Source of the DNA: an uncultured Duncaniella sp.
GTDB lineage: Bacteria > Bacteroidota > Bacteroidia > Bacteroidales > Muribaculaceae
Length of the DNA: 64,000 bases
NCBI GenBank assembly: GCA_910586665.1
Contig: CAJUIX010000008.1
Location: forward strand, 1-64,000
Direction: 5' to 3'
A program made the position numbers and the translations under genes. The stretch's first letter is position 1. Every line of letters starts with the position of its first letter. Below, piece by piece: positions 42,566-51,097 of this stretch. The notes under the pieces were generated by a model. It searched no databases. It saw only the letters and a program-made list of their open reading frames with translations, and was not told the origin of the DNA.

Positions 42566-44215
42566 ATGGAATGGTTAATTGACCTTATCGGCCCGGGCCA
42601 CACGGAGCTTGCGAGCACGCTTGTGCTCTATTCCTTCGTCATCGCGGCCGGTATCTTCCTCGGGAAGCTGAAAATCGGGGGAATCTCGCTCGGCGTGACC
42701 TTCGTGCTCTTCGTCGGCATCCTCATGGGTCACTTCGGCTACATCGTCAACCCCGAAGTGCTCAAGTTCGTGCGCGAATTCGGCCTCATCCTGTTCATTT
42801 TCGCTATCGGTATCCAGGTGGGTCCCGGTTTCTTCTCGTCGTTCAAGAAGGGTGGCGTGCTGCTCAACGGCCTGGCGGTGCTCATCATCGTGCTCAACGT
42901 CTCGATTGTGCTCGCTATCTTCTACATCGACGGCAACACCGACATAACCGCCCTCGTCGGCGTCATGTCTGGTGCAGTGACCAACACCCCCGGTCTCGCC
43001 GCCGCGCAGCAGACCGCCGGAACCACCGAAGCCATCAACCTTATGGCTATGGGCTATGCGGCCGCCTATCCCCTCGGCGTCATCGGCATCATTCTCTCGA
43101 TGCTCGTCGTGAAGGCAGTCTTCAAAATCCGCACAGAGGATGAAATCCGTGCCATCGAGGAGGAAATCGAAAGCACGCAGCAGAAGCCGCTCATCATCTC
43201 CTTCGAGGTCACCAACAAGCTCATCGACGGCAAGACGCTCTACGAGCTTCACCAGATACTCCACTGTGACTTCGTCGTGTCGCGACTCATGGGAGCCGAC
43301 GGCAAGGTAATTATCCCCACCTCCAAGACTGAACTGCATGTGGGCGACAAGATTTTCGTAGTCCTCGGGCCCAACGACGAGATGAAGTTCAAGGGTGTCA
43401 TCGGCCACGAAATCGAAATGGACTGGGAAGAAGTGCAGAGCCAGGTGTTCTCGCGCCGTATCGTGGTCACCCAGAGCAAATACAACGGTGTGCCCCTCGG
43501 CGACCTCCGCCTCCACACCGCCTACTCGCTCAACTGCACCCGCGTCAACCGTGCCGGTGTCGACCTCCTCGCCTCTCCGGGCCTCCGCCTCCAGATGGGC
43601 GACCGCCTCGTGGTGGTGGGCGACCTGAACGACATCGAGCGTCTCTCGGTGCGCCTCGGCAACTCGATGAAACGCCTCAACCAGCCCAATCTCATCACAA
43701 TCTTCGTCGGCATCCTCTTCGGTATCATCGTCGGCTCTATCAACGTCGGCTTCGGCATGAAACTCGGTCTCGCCGGCGGCCCGCTCGTCGTGGCAATCCT
43801 CCTGAGCCGCTTCGGCTACAAATTCAAGCTCGTCACCTACACCTCCTCGTCGGCCTCGCTGCTCATGCGCGAGCTCGGCATCTGCCTCTTCCTCGCCTCG
43901 GTCGGCATCTCGTCGGGACGCGGCTTTGCCGACACGGTGTTTAACTCCACAGGTATGTGGTGGGTCATCTGGGGCTTCATCATCACCTTCGTGCCCCTGC
44001 TGACCGTAGGCATAATCGCCCGCGGAGTTTACAAGATAAACTTCCTCACAATCATGGGTCTTGTGTCGGGCGGATGTACCGATCCCCCCGCGCTGGCCTA
44101 CGCCAACAACTCGACCGGCTCCGACGCTCCCGCCGTGGCCTACTCGACAGTCTACCCGCTGACGATGTTCCTCCGAGTGGTGGCCGCCCAGGCGCTCATA
44201 CTCTGCTTCTTCTAA
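42566..44215 (+). CDS. AspT/YidE-family transporter with two RCK_C domains
   Basis: The 549-residue protein has the YidE/AspT layout: five or six helices, two cytoplasmic TrkA_C (RCK_C) domains, and a second set of helices that repeats the first. The two duplicated segments are GVMSGAVTNTPGLAAAQQT and GLVSGGCTDPPALAYANNS, which share the G-x-x-x-G-x-x-T-x-x-P-x-L-A pattern. The RCK_C domains contain ELHVGDKIFVVLGPNDEMK and LQMGDRLVVVGDLNDIERL. Members exchange aspartate and alanine (AspT) or are of unknown substrate (YidE); the substrate here is not known. The gene has its own promoter and a terminator at 44237-44278. Confidence 0.92.
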   Translation: MEWLIDLIGPGHTELASTLVLYSFVIAAGIFLGKLKIGGISLGVTFVLFVGILMGHFGYIVNPEVLKFVREFGLILFIFAIGIQVGPGFFSSFKKGGVLLNGLAVLIIVLNVSIVLAIFYIDGNTDITALVGVMSGAVTNTPGLAAAQQTAGTTEAINLMAMGYAAAYPLGVIGIILSMLVVKAVFKIRTEDEIRAIEEEIESTQQKPLIISFEVTNKLIDGKTLYELHQILHCDFVVSRLMGADGKVIIPTSKTELHVGDKIFVVLGPNDEMKFKGVIGHEIEMDWEEVQSQVFSRRIVVTQSKYNGVPLGDLRLHTAYSLNCTRVNRAGVDLLASPGLRLQMGDRLVVVGDLNDIERLSVRLGNSMKRLNQPNLITIFVGILFGIIVGSINVGFGMKLGLAGGPLVVAILLSRFGYKFKLVTYTSSSASLLMRELGICLFLASVGISSGRGFADTVFNSTGMWWVIWGFIITFVPLLTVGIIARGVYKINFLTIMGLVSGGCTDPPALAYANNSTGSDAPAVAYSTVYPLTMFLRVVAAQALILCFF

Positions 44216-44236
44216 GCGTATAATCACACGCGACAT

Positions 44237-44278
44237 AAAAATTCCCTCGCTTTTAACACTATAGCCGAGGGAATTTTT
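44237..44278. terminator. Hairpin between the AspT-type gene and prs
   Basis: A 13-bp perfect stem (AAAAATTCCCTCG at 44237-44249 with its complement at 44266-44278) has A-runs and T-runs on its two sides and can work in either direction. A -7 box TAATTTTG at 44280-44287 follows at once and probably drives prs. Confidence 0.85.
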
Positions 44279-44315
44279 GTAATTTTGCATCCAAACTCAT
44301 CATTTCACATAACCC

Positions 44316-45260
44316 ATGATTGATTCCCTTCCACCAATCAAAGTTTTTTCCGGGACTAAGTCTCACTACATGGCTGAGGAAATCTGCCGCGACCTCGGCT
44401 GTGAACTCGGCAAGATGAACATCCAGTACTTCGCCGACGGCGAGTTTGAAGTGTCCTTCGAAGAATCGATTCGAGGCTGCGAGGTCTACCTCGTCCAGTC
44501 GACCTTCCCCAACACCGACAACCTCATGGAGCTACTGCTGATGATTGACGCAGCCAAGCGAGCCTCAGCCGCCTCGATTATTGCCGTCATGCCCTATTTC
44601 GGCTGGGCGCGCCAGGACCGCAAGGACAAGCCGCGCGTGTCAATCGCCGCCAAGCTCGTGGCCGACCTTCTGACCACCGCCGGCGTCGACCGTGTAATCA
44701 CTATGGACCTCCACGCCGACCAGATCCAGGGATTCTTTGACATACCCGTCGACCACCTCTATGCCTCGTCGGTATTCATCCCCTACATCCAGTCGCTCAA
44801 ACTTGAAAACCTCGTCATAGCCTCGCCCGACGTCGGCGGCGCCAAGCGTGCCAACAGCTATGCCAAATATCTCAACGTGCCCCTCGTCCTCTGCCACAAG
44901 CAGCGCGCCAAGGCCAACGTGGTCGCACAGATGACCGTCATCGGCGATGTCAAGGACAAGGACGTCGTGCTCGTCGACGACATGGTGGACACCGCAGGCA
45001 CAATCACCAAGGCCGCCGACCTCATGATGGCCAACGGCGCCCGCTCAGTGCGCGCGCTCTGCTCGCACGCGATAATGTCGGACCCCGCCTCGGAGCGCGT
45101 CGACAACTGTGCACTGACAGAGATGATGTTTACCAACTCTATCCCCTTCACGAAGAACTGCAAGAAGGCCACAATCCTGTCGGTCGCACGCCTCTTCGCC
45201 GACACCATCCGCCGCGTCCACACCCACGAGTCAATCTCTTCCCAATACCTTATAAAATAA
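44316..45260 (+). CDS. prs: Ribose-phosphate pyrophosphokinase
   Basis: Prs makes PRPP, used for nucleotides, histidine and tryptophan, and by the upp product encoded in this window. The 314-residue protein shows QYFADGEFEVSFEESIRGCE, the ATP loop RQDRKDKPRVSIAAKL, the signature LVIASPDVGGAKRANSYAK, and the PRPP loop VLVDDMVDTAGTITKAADLM. Length matches the class I enzyme. The gene has a TAATTTTG box 29 bases before its ATG and is followed 10 bases later by the S9 peptidase gene, so the two share a transcript. Confidence 0.97.
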   Translation: MIDSLPPIKVFSGTKSHYMAEEICRDLGCELGKMNIQYFADGEFEVSFEESIRGCEVYLVQSTFPNTDNLMELLLMIDAAKRASAASIIAVMPYFGWARQDRKDKPRVSIAAKLVADLLTTAGVDRVITMDLHADQIQGFFDIPVDHLYASSVFIPYIQSLKLENLVIASPDVGGAKRANSYAKYLNVPLVLCHKQRAKANVVAQMTVIGDVKDKDVVLVDDMVDTAGTITKAADLMMANGARSVRALCSHAIMSDPASERVDNCALTEMMFTNSIPFTKNCKKATILSVARLFADTIRRVHTHESISSQYLIK

Positions 45261-45270
45261 CCCCCACACC

Positions 45271-47439
45271 ATGAATCTGAAACACATCATGGCCACAGCC
45301 CTGACAGCGACCGTGCTGGCATCGTGTGCCGGCAGCGGCGAAAAGGAGGGTGTCATCATCGACAAGCCCGATTTCAAGAGCGAGACAGGGGTCTTCGACC
45401 TCGACGCGCTCGAGGCACTCGGCAGAGTGTCGGCAGTAAGCGTGTCGGCCGACACCCGCAAGGTGCTCTTCGGCATCTCCTACGAGAGCCTTGAGGAGAA
45501 CCGCTCCAACAACGACCTCTATGTCATGAACCCCGACGGCTCCGACCTGCAGCGCATCACCCGCACCGGAAAGTCGGAAGGCAACTTCACCTGGATTGCC
45601 AAGGGTGAGAAGATAGCCTTCACCTACCCCGACAGCGAGGGCAAACCACAGCTGTGGGTGATGAACGCCGACGGCTCTGACCGCCGCCAGATTTCGAAAA
45701 TAGAGAAAGGCATCGAGGGTTTCCTCTTCTCGCCCGACGAAAAGAGCGTGGTCATAATCTCGACGGTCAAATATGCCCGCGAGGCCAAGGATCTTTATCC
45801 CGACCTCCCCAAGAGCACCGGCCGCGTTATAGATGACATGATGTATAAGCACTGGGACCAGTGGGTGACCGAGATACCCCACCCCTTCGTGGCGTCATTT
45901 GACGGCTCGCAGCTTACGGACATCACCGACATCATGGCCGACGAGCCTATGTATGAGGCTCCCATGCGCCCCTTCGGCGGCTCGGAGTCATTCGCATGGT
46001 CGCCCGACAGCAAGCAGCTCATCTATGTGTCGCGCAAGAAGAGCGGTCGTGACTACGCCCTCTCGACCAACTCCGACCTCTATCTCTACGACATCGCCTC
46101 CAAGAGCACACGCAACCTTACAGAAGGTATGATGGGCTACGATACGGCTCCCGCCTACTCCCCCGACGGCAAGTATGTCGCATGGCTCTCGATGGAGCGC
46201 GACGGCTATGAGGCCGACAAGAACCGCATCTTCATTCTCGATACCGCCACAGGCGCCAAGACCGACCTGACAAGCGACTGGGACTACACCGCCGACGCCA
46301 TCGCCTGGAACCCCGACGGGAAGTCGCTCTACTTCCTCGCGGCCAAGGACGGCACAGTGCCCCTGTTCTCAATCGACATCGCCACCAAGGAGGTCAAGAC
46401 TGTGGCCGACGGCGAGTGTGACTACGCTGCCCTCGCTCCCGTCGATGCCGAAACCATCGTGACCCTCCGCCACTCAATGCTCGCCCCCAACGAGGTCTGC
46501 GCTGTGACAAAGGGTGAGGTGAAGCAGATTTCCAACGTAAATACCGAGCTTCTCGCATCGCTCAAGATGCCCCGCGTCGAGCGCAACATGGTCCGCACCA
46601 CCGACGGCAAGGAGATGCTCGTCTGGGCAGTGTATCCCCAGGATTTCGACAGCACCAAGACTTATCCCTCGCTGCTCTACTGCCAGGGCGGTCCGCAGAG
46701 CGCCGTCAGCCAGTTCTGGAGCTACCGCTGGAACCTCGCTCTCATGGCCTCCAACGGCTACATAGTCATTGCCCCCAACCGCCGCGGTCTCCCGGGCTTC
46801 GGCACCGAATGGAACGCCCAGATTTCCGGCGACTATCCCGGTCAGAACATGCGTGACTACCTCGCAGCCGTCGACTACATGAAGCAGCGTCCCTACATCG
46901 ACCCGGCCCGCATCGGCTGCACAGGCGCAAGCTACGGCGGCTTCTCGACCTACTGGCTCGCCGGCAACCACGGCAAGCGCTTCGCCGCCTTCCTCGCCCA
47001 CGCAGGCATCTTCAACATCGAGGCCCAGTATCTCGAGACAGAGGAGATGTGGTTTGCCAACTGGGACATGGGCGGAGGAGCCGAGCACGCTCCTGCCGAC
47101 GTCACAACTGCCCCTGACTACGCCGCTTTCTGGAACAAGGACAACGCAACAGCGCAGCGTACTTTCGCAATGTCGCCCCACCGCTTTGTCGACAAGTGGG
47201 ATACACCTATCATGATTTCCCACGGCGAGTTTGACTACCGCATCCTCTCCTCGCAGGGCGAGATGGCCTTCAATGCTGCAAAACTTCGCGGCATCCCGGC
47301 CGAAATGGTAATCTTCCCTGACGAGAACCACTGGATTCTCAAGCCGCAGAACGCCGTCCTCTGGCAGCGCCTCTTCTTCCGCTGGTTCGACAAATGGCTC
47401 AAGCCCCAGTCCGCCCCCGCAGAAGAAAAACAGTCCTGA
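45271..47439 (+). CDS. S9-family prolyl oligopeptidase lipoprotein
   Basis: The 722-residue protein has a lipoprotein signal peptide (MNLKHIMATALTATVLASC), so it is predicted to be anchored in an outer membrane leaflet. The N-terminal half is a beta-propeller made of PD40-type repeats (VMNPDGSDLQRITRT, VMNADGSDRRQISK, AYSPDGKYVAWLS). The C-terminal alpha/beta-hydrolase domain carries the catalytic Ser in GASYGGFS, Asp in HGEFDYRIL and His in DENHWI. Such enzymes cleave short peptides, usually after proline or as dipeptidyl peptidases. It begins 10 bases after prs and ends at a strong terminator at 47461-47504. The coupling with prs is probably only transcriptional. Confidence 0.93.
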   Translation: MNLKHIMATALTATVLASCAGSGEKEGVIIDKPDFKSETGVFDLDALEALGRVSAVSVSADTRKVLFGISYESLEENRSNNDLYVMNPDGSDLQRITRTGKSEGNFTWIAKGEKIAFTYPDSEGKPQLWVMNADGSDRRQISKIEKGIEGFLFSPDEKSVVIISTVKYAREAKDLYPDLPKSTGRVIDDMMYKHWDQWVTEIPHPFVASFDGSQLTDITDIMADEPMYEAPMRPFGGSESFAWSPDSKQLIYVSRKKSGRDYALSTNSDLYLYDIASKSTRNLTEGMMGYDTAPAYSPDGKYVAWLSMERDGYEADKNRIFILDTATGAKTDLTSDWDYTADAIAWNPDGKSLYFLAAKDGTVPLFSIDIATKEVKTVADGECDYAALAPVDAETIVTLRHSMLAPNEVCAVTKGEVKQISNVNTELLASLKMPRVERNMVRTTDGKEMLVWAVYPQDFDSTKTYPSLLYCQGGPQSAVSQFWSYRWNLALMASNGYIVIAPNRRGLPGFGTEWNAQISGDYPGQNMRDYLAAVDYMKQRPYIDPARIGCTGASYGGFSTYWLAGNHGKRFAAFLAHAGIFNIEAQYLETEEMWFANWDMGGGAEHAPADVTTAPDYAAFWNKDNATAQRTFAMSPHRFVDKWDTPIMISHGEFDYRILSSQGEMAFNAAKLRGIPAEMVIFPDENHWILKPQNAVLWQRLFFRWFDKWLKPQSAPAEEKQS

Positions 47440-47460
47440 AACATCTGAAATAGACAATAG

Positions 47461-47504
47461 CCACAGAGGCATATTCGGTTTACAGTCCGAATATGCCTCT
47501 GTGG
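47461..47504 (+). terminator. Intrinsic terminator after the S9 peptidase gene
   Basis: An 18-bp perfect stem (47461-47478 with 47487-47504) with an 8-base loop is followed by GTTTCC. The stem is unusually long. Confidence 0.85.
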
Positions 47505-47555
47505 GTTTCCATAAAAGCAAATAAGTCATTAACAATTATTACGCAATATTATTTG

Positions 47556-48150
47556 TCACATCCATAGTGGCTGCAGTTCCCAATCAACCGGGAACCCCAT
47601 AGCCGTAACATCTACATTCGTATAAACAGCGAGCAAATCTTTTAATTTTTGTTTGAAATCATTGTTCGGATGAATAGCATTTTGTATATAAGCAAGACAG
47701 CTTATCTGCGCATATAGCTTATTGTTTGCTACATTAGAGACATCAATCCATAATCCATTTAGATTTTTAGATAGTTGTGGCTGTATGGGATAATTTCTAT
47801 TCCATATTCTTGAGTGATGAGCTAAGAAATTCCGCAAGGTAACTGCTGATTTGCACCAACTTTCAAGAATCATATGATTAGGCAGATTGAATTCCAGTGC
47901 AATCCTTTTTTTCAGTTTATTATCTGATAGGTTGCAAAATATTCTGGACAATGTACCAAATGAAACAACTTCCAATGATTTCCACACTGGCGGTATTACA
48001 GGAATACTTTTTAAGATAGTTTGCCAATCGAAAATAACTTATAATTTTAAGAAACTCGATTGCTTGATTGTCATTCGAAATTTGTAATCCGCGCTGTCTA
48101 AGCAGTTGTATGATCTGCGGATAATCCAAGGGTTGTTTCGTATAATCCAT
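47556..48150 (-). pseudogene. Decayed Abi_2 (AbiD/AbiF-like) gene with internal deletion and frameshift
   Basis: Abi_2 proteins give abortive resistance to phage and are normally about 300 residues. The N-terminal piece, from the ATG at 48150, reads DYTKQPLDYPQIIQLLRQRG and ISYFRLANYLKKY, the usual Abi_2 start. The C-terminal piece, in another frame, contains PVWKSLEVVSFGTLSR and VTLRNFLAHHSRIWNR, the usual end. About 100 residues that separate these blocks in intact members are missing, and the frame shifts near 48005-48015, so no full protein can be made. A consensus promoter is retained at 48219-48250. The region is AT-rich compared with its neighbours, which suggests transfer. The call rests on family knowledge. 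Confidence 0.8.
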
Positions 48151-48218
48151 ATGGGTATAAAAAGCAAAAGTTCCACCCTGGTACGCATTATAAAGAGGCG
48201 TGGTGGAAACTGTCATTG

Positions 48219-48250
48219 CAAAGATAGAGATTTATTTTTAATATTCCAAA
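48219..48250 (-). promoter_or_regulatory. Promoter of the Abi_2 pseudogene
   Basis: On the minus strand TTTG (48247-48250) and TATCTTTG (48219-48226) are 20 bases apart, a full consensus match. The start near 48212 excludes the ATG at 48216 and favours the one at 48150. Confidence 0.7.
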
Positions 48251-48332
48251 TCTGGCCAGCAGTATTTTGCTGTAATTTTATTAACACCAACACCATACGG
48301 GTCATTCGCATATTGATTGCTGCAACCGGGCG

Positions 48333-48364
48333 TTTCGGCATATCGAAAATATTTATTACCTTTG
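48333..48364 (+). promoter_or_regulatory. Promoter of the SMR-Nim-like operon
   Basis: TTTC (48333-48336) and TACCTTTG (48357-48364) are 20 bases apart. The leader of about 55 bases before the ATG at 48426 shows no guanidine-riboswitch motif. Confidence 0.65.
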
Positions 48365-48425
48365 CGCCACCTTAGAAGGAGTCGCCGAGAATTCTTGCAG
48401 CCCTCAAACAGGTTAGGATTCTATT

Positions 48426-48752
48426 ATGATGAATTGGATAATTCTAATTGTGGCCGGCTTATGCGAGGTCGGGTTCACCTATTGCCTCGGACGGGCAAAA
48501 TCCGCCGAAGGTCTCCCCTGGTGGGGATGGATGGCCGGGTTCCTTATGTTTACAGTTATCAGTATGGGGCTGCTGGCCAAAGCCTCACAGAATTTGCCGA
48601 TAGGAACCGCTTATGCAGTATGGACAGGGATAGGAGCCGTGGGCACAGTCCTGACCGGCATATTTTTCTTTCATGAACCCGCAACATTCTGGCGTTTGTT
48701 TTTCATCTTCACACTAATCACATCAATCATCGGTCTTAAAACCGTCTCATAA
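48426..48752 (+). CDS. SMR-family exporter, Gdx/SugE (guanidinium) type
   Basis: Members of this branch of the small multidrug resistance family export guanidinium in exchange for protons; others export quaternary ammonium compounds. The 108-residue protein has four helices and the essential Glu in AGLCEVGFTY. TAYAVWTGIGAVGTVLTGI is nearly identical to the Gdx/SugE signature, and the ending ITSIIGLKTVS also fits, which points to Gdx rather than Qac. It is the first gene of a two-gene operon with a Nim-like flavoprotein 5 bases downstream. It lies in an AT-rich patch next to the Abi_2 remnant. The usual guanidine riboswitch is not seen upstream. Confidence 0.9.
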   Translation: MMNWIILIVAGLCEVGFTYCLGRAKSAEGLPWWGWMAGFLMFTVISMGLLAKASQNLPIGTAYAVWTGIGAVGTVLTGIFFFHEPATFWRLFFIFTLITSIIGLKTVS

Positions 48753-48757
48753 CGAAT

Positions 48758-49258
48758 ATGGAATTCAGAAAGATGAGGCGTTTCCGCCAGCAACTGTCAA
48801 AGTCGGAATGTGAATCCATATTGTCAACCGCCACCTCCGGCACCCTCGCACTTTTGGGAGATAACGGTTATCCCTATGCCATTCCAATCAGCCATGTATA
48901 TACCGAAGGCCGACTATATTTCCATAGTGCTAAAGAGGGCCACAAAGTAGATGCCATAAGAAGCTATGACAAGGCTTCGTTCTGTGTCATAGACGCAGAC
49001 GATGTACATCCGGAGGAATTCACATCTTATTTCAGAAGCATCATAGCTTTCGGTAAGATTCACTTGGTCAAATCAGAAGAGGAAAGACTTTATGCGGCGA
49101 CCCTGTTAGGTGAGAGATTCAATCCTGGTGACACCGAAGGACTGCGAAGGGAGATGGAAAAAGGAATATCACGCATGCTCGTAATCCGCCTCGACATCGA
49201 ACATCTGTCAGGTAAGGAAGCTATCGAGCTTGCAAAGTCACAAAACTATTGTAGATAA
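48758..49258 (+). CDS. Pyridoxamine-phosphate-oxidase-like flavoprotein, Nim-like
   Basis: The 166-residue protein belongs to the split-barrel FMN-binding group related to Nim nitroimidazole resistance proteins. The pattern MRRFRQQLSKSECESIL, GTLALLGDNGYPYAIPISHV, YFHSAKEGHKVDAIRSYDKA and SFCVIDADDVHPEEFTSYFR is typical of that group. The family includes true nitroimidazole reductases and many proteins of unknown role, so resistance cannot be inferred from sequence alone. It begins 5 bases after the SMR exporter gene and should be translated from the same mRNA. Whether the two functions are linked is unknown. Confidence 0.85.
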   Translation: MEFRKMRRFRQQLSKSECESILSTATSGTLALLGDNGYPYAIPISHVYTEGRLYFHSAKEGHKVDAIRSYDKASFCVIDADDVHPEEFTSYFRSIIAFGKIHLVKSEEERLYAATLLGERFNPGDTEGLRREMEKGISRMLVIRLDIEHLSGKEAIELAKSQNYCR

Positions 49259-49298
49259 CATCTATTTTGATATCCGTTAAGCAAATAGGCTGCGAAAT

Positions 49299-49733
49299 TT
49301 ATCTGAATGTCACGAGGCGGTTGTAGATAAAGTTGGCGAGGGTGTAGACGGCCATGCCTATGAGGGTCGAGAGGCCGTAGGAGCTGAGGACGAAGCCGCC
49401 GGGGAGGGTCCACTCGGCCATGCCGAACAGGCGTGTGAGGCTCCATGTGACGGCAAATTGGGCGCAGTAGCAGACGCCAAAGCCAATGATGAAGCGGAGA
49501 GCTTCGTCGTAGACCTTGCGCTCATGCGAGCGGAACACCCATAGCTTGTTCCAAAAGAATGAATTGATGACTCCGGCCACATAGCCGGCGGCGTTTGAAA
49601 GCCACGGATTGACACCTAAGACAGATTTAAGCGTAAGAATGACCGTGAGGGTCACGAGAGTGTTGCCCCCGCCGACAAGCAGGAACTTTGCAAACTGCCG
49701 CAGGTCGCGGCCCCGGTTTTCAGAAATTTTCAT
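49299..49733 (-). CDS. GtrA-family membrane protein
   Basis: The 144-residue protein has the four-helix layout of the GtrA family, whose members help flip or transfer glycolipid precursors (as in O-antigen glucosylation) or are of unknown role. Typical segments are FAKFLLVGGGNTLVTLTVIL, WLSNAAGYVAGVINSFFWNK and the ending VYTLANFIYNRLVTFR. It begins 18 bases after the UPF0126 gene and is the last of the minus-strand series starting at lgt. No partner glycosyltransferase gene is adjacent, so the substrate cannot be suggested. Confidence 0.88.
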   Translation of the reverse strand: MKISENRGRDLRQFAKFLLVGGGNTLVTLTVILTLKSVLGVNPWLSNAAGYVAGVINSFFWNKLWVFRSHERKVYDEALRFIIGFGVCYCAQFAVTWSLTRLFGMAEWTLPGGFVLSSYGLSTLIGMAVYTLANFIYNRLVTFR

Positions 49734-49751
49734 GGGAATCCCGCAGACGGT

Positions 49752-50393
49752 TCAGACCGGCTTGCCGCTCCCTCCCTCAGAACGTTCTTTCATCTCCGGG
49801 AGGTGCCAGCCATAGCGCAGGGCGCCCCAGCGGAGCACGAGGATTGTGACGACACACAGAGCCTGCTGCATCCATACGGGGAAACCAAGGAGGGATGCGA
49901 GCCAGTAGACCCCCCCTCCGGCGAGACAGGCTGTCGCATAGATGTCCTTGCGGAAGAAAAGAGGCTCCTCGTTGATGAGCACGTCGCGCAGCACTCCGCC
50001 GAAGGAGCCGGTAATCATGCCCATTATTATGGCCACCCACATGGGGTAGCCCTCGGCGAGGGTCTTCTGGATGCCGGTGATGACGAAAAGTGTCAGACCG
50101 ACGGCGTCAAACATGAAGAGCGACTTAGAGTCGGAGGTGAGCACGCGGGTAAAGGCGGCGACGATAAGGAAGGACACCCCGGTCACGGCGAGGTAGAGCC
50201 AGGTCTGCATCCAAAACACGGGGATGTCGAGGAGAACGTCGCGCAGCGTACCACCACCGATAGCGGTGATGACGCCAATCGTGTAGGCTCCGAACCAGTC
50301 GAAACGTTTTTTTGCAGCGAGACGCACGCCGCTGACTCCGAAGGCAAGCGTCCCGAGGATCTCGATGATGAAAATGAATGTCGATTCGACCAT
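49752..50393 (-). CDS. TRIC/UPF0126-family membrane protein (YadS/YicG-like)
   Basis: The 213-residue protein has about seven helices in two homologous halves. Each half contains the family signature: GGGTLRDVLLDIPVFW in the first and GSFGGVLRDVLINEEPLFF in the second. Prokaryotic relatives form trimeric cation channels like TRIC; some act as glycine transporters. The two signatures are intact here. It lies 29 bases after nth and 18 before the GtrA gene, in the same direction. Confidence 0.9.
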   Translation of the reverse strand: MVESTFIFIIEILGTLAFGVSGVRLAAKKRFDWFGAYTIGVITAIGGGTLRDVLLDIPVFWMQTWLYLAVTGVSFLIVAAFTRVLTSDSKSLFMFDAVGLTLFVITGIQKTLAEGYPMWVAIIMGMITGSFGGVLRDVLINEEPLFFRKDIYATACLAGGGVYWLASLLGFPVWMQQALCVVTILVLRWGALRYGWHLPEMKERSEGGSGKPV

Positions 50394-50422
50394 TGAATAT
50401 TAAAGCTCTATGACTAAAAGGC

Positions 50423-51064
50423 TCAATCCGAATTTTTCTGATAGTAGCGGCAGACGCTTGTCAGGCCGCAGTTGAGGCAGTCGGGACGGCGCGCCTTGCA
50501 GACATAGCGGCCATGTAGGATAAGCCAGTGGTGCGCCTTGGGGACGAGTTCCTCGGGGATGTACTTTAAGAGGGTCTTCTCCGTGGCAAGCGGCGTCTTG
50601 GAGCCTGTGGTCAGACCGATGCGCTCGCTGACGCGGAAGACGTGGGTGTCAACTGCCATTGTCGCCTGGTTGTAGACAACCGACAGAATCACGTTAGCCG
50701 TCTTGCGCCCCACTCCGGGAAGACTCATCAGCGAATCAATGTCGGAGGGCACCTCGCCGCCGAAGTCCTCGACGAGACGGCGCGCCATGCCTAGGAGCGA
50801 CTTACTCTTATTGTTGGGATAGGAGCAGGATTTGATGTATTCAAAAATTTGGTCGGTCGAGGCGTCTGCCATAGCCTCCGGGGTCGGGAAGGCCTCGAAA
50901 AGTGGAGGGGTTATGAGATTGACGCGCTTGTCGGTGCATTGTGCCGAGAGAATCACCGCCACGAGGAGCTGGAAGGGATTGGCATAGTGCAACTCGGTCT
51001 CAGCCACAGGCATTGCGGCTGAGAACCATTCAATCACACGCGCATAGCGTTCTTTGACGGTCAC
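50423..51064 (-). CDS. nth: Endonuclease III
   Basis: Nth is the base-excision glycosylase and AP lyase for oxidised pyrimidines. The 213-residue protein has the helix-hairpin-helix LMSLPGVGRKTANVILS with the catalytic Lys, the catalytic Asp in VDTHVFRVSERIGL, and the 4Fe-4S cluster in the C-terminus with C-x6-C-x2-C-x5-C (CKARRPDCLNCGLTSVC). The length is standard. It starts 33 bases after pheS and ends 29 bases before the UPF0126 gene, as part of the same minus-strand series. Confidence 0.96.
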   Translation of the reverse strand: MTVKERYARVIEWFSAAMPVAETELHYANPFQLLVAVILSAQCTDKRVNLITPPLFEAFPTPEAMADASTDQIFEYIKSCSYPNNKSKSLLGMARRLVEDFGGEVPSDIDSLMSLPGVGRKTANVILSVVYNQATMAVDTHVFRVSERIGLTTGSKTPLATEKTLLKYIPEELVPKAHHWLILHGRYVCKARRPDCLNCGLTSVCRYYQKNSD

Positions 51065-51097
51065 GGCTCAGGAAAGTGAAAGGGGTATGATGAAGAA

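Noticed and set aside
42575..44290. Open frame of 571 codons opposite the AspT/YidE-type gene
   Set aside because: It is the antisense shadow of a gene with clear RCK_C domains and helices; its product is a His/Asp/Glu-rich sequence typical of GC-rich shadows.
48365..48425. Possible guanidine riboswitch ahead of the Gdx-type SMR gene
   Set aside because: The leader is only about 55 bases and lacks the conserved blocks of guanidine-I, and no paired ACGR-loop hairpins of guanidine-II were found.
48317..48676. Open frame of 119 codons overlapping the SMR gene
   Set aside because: It overlaps the promoter region and the SMR gene in another frame; the SMR product has the full family signature.
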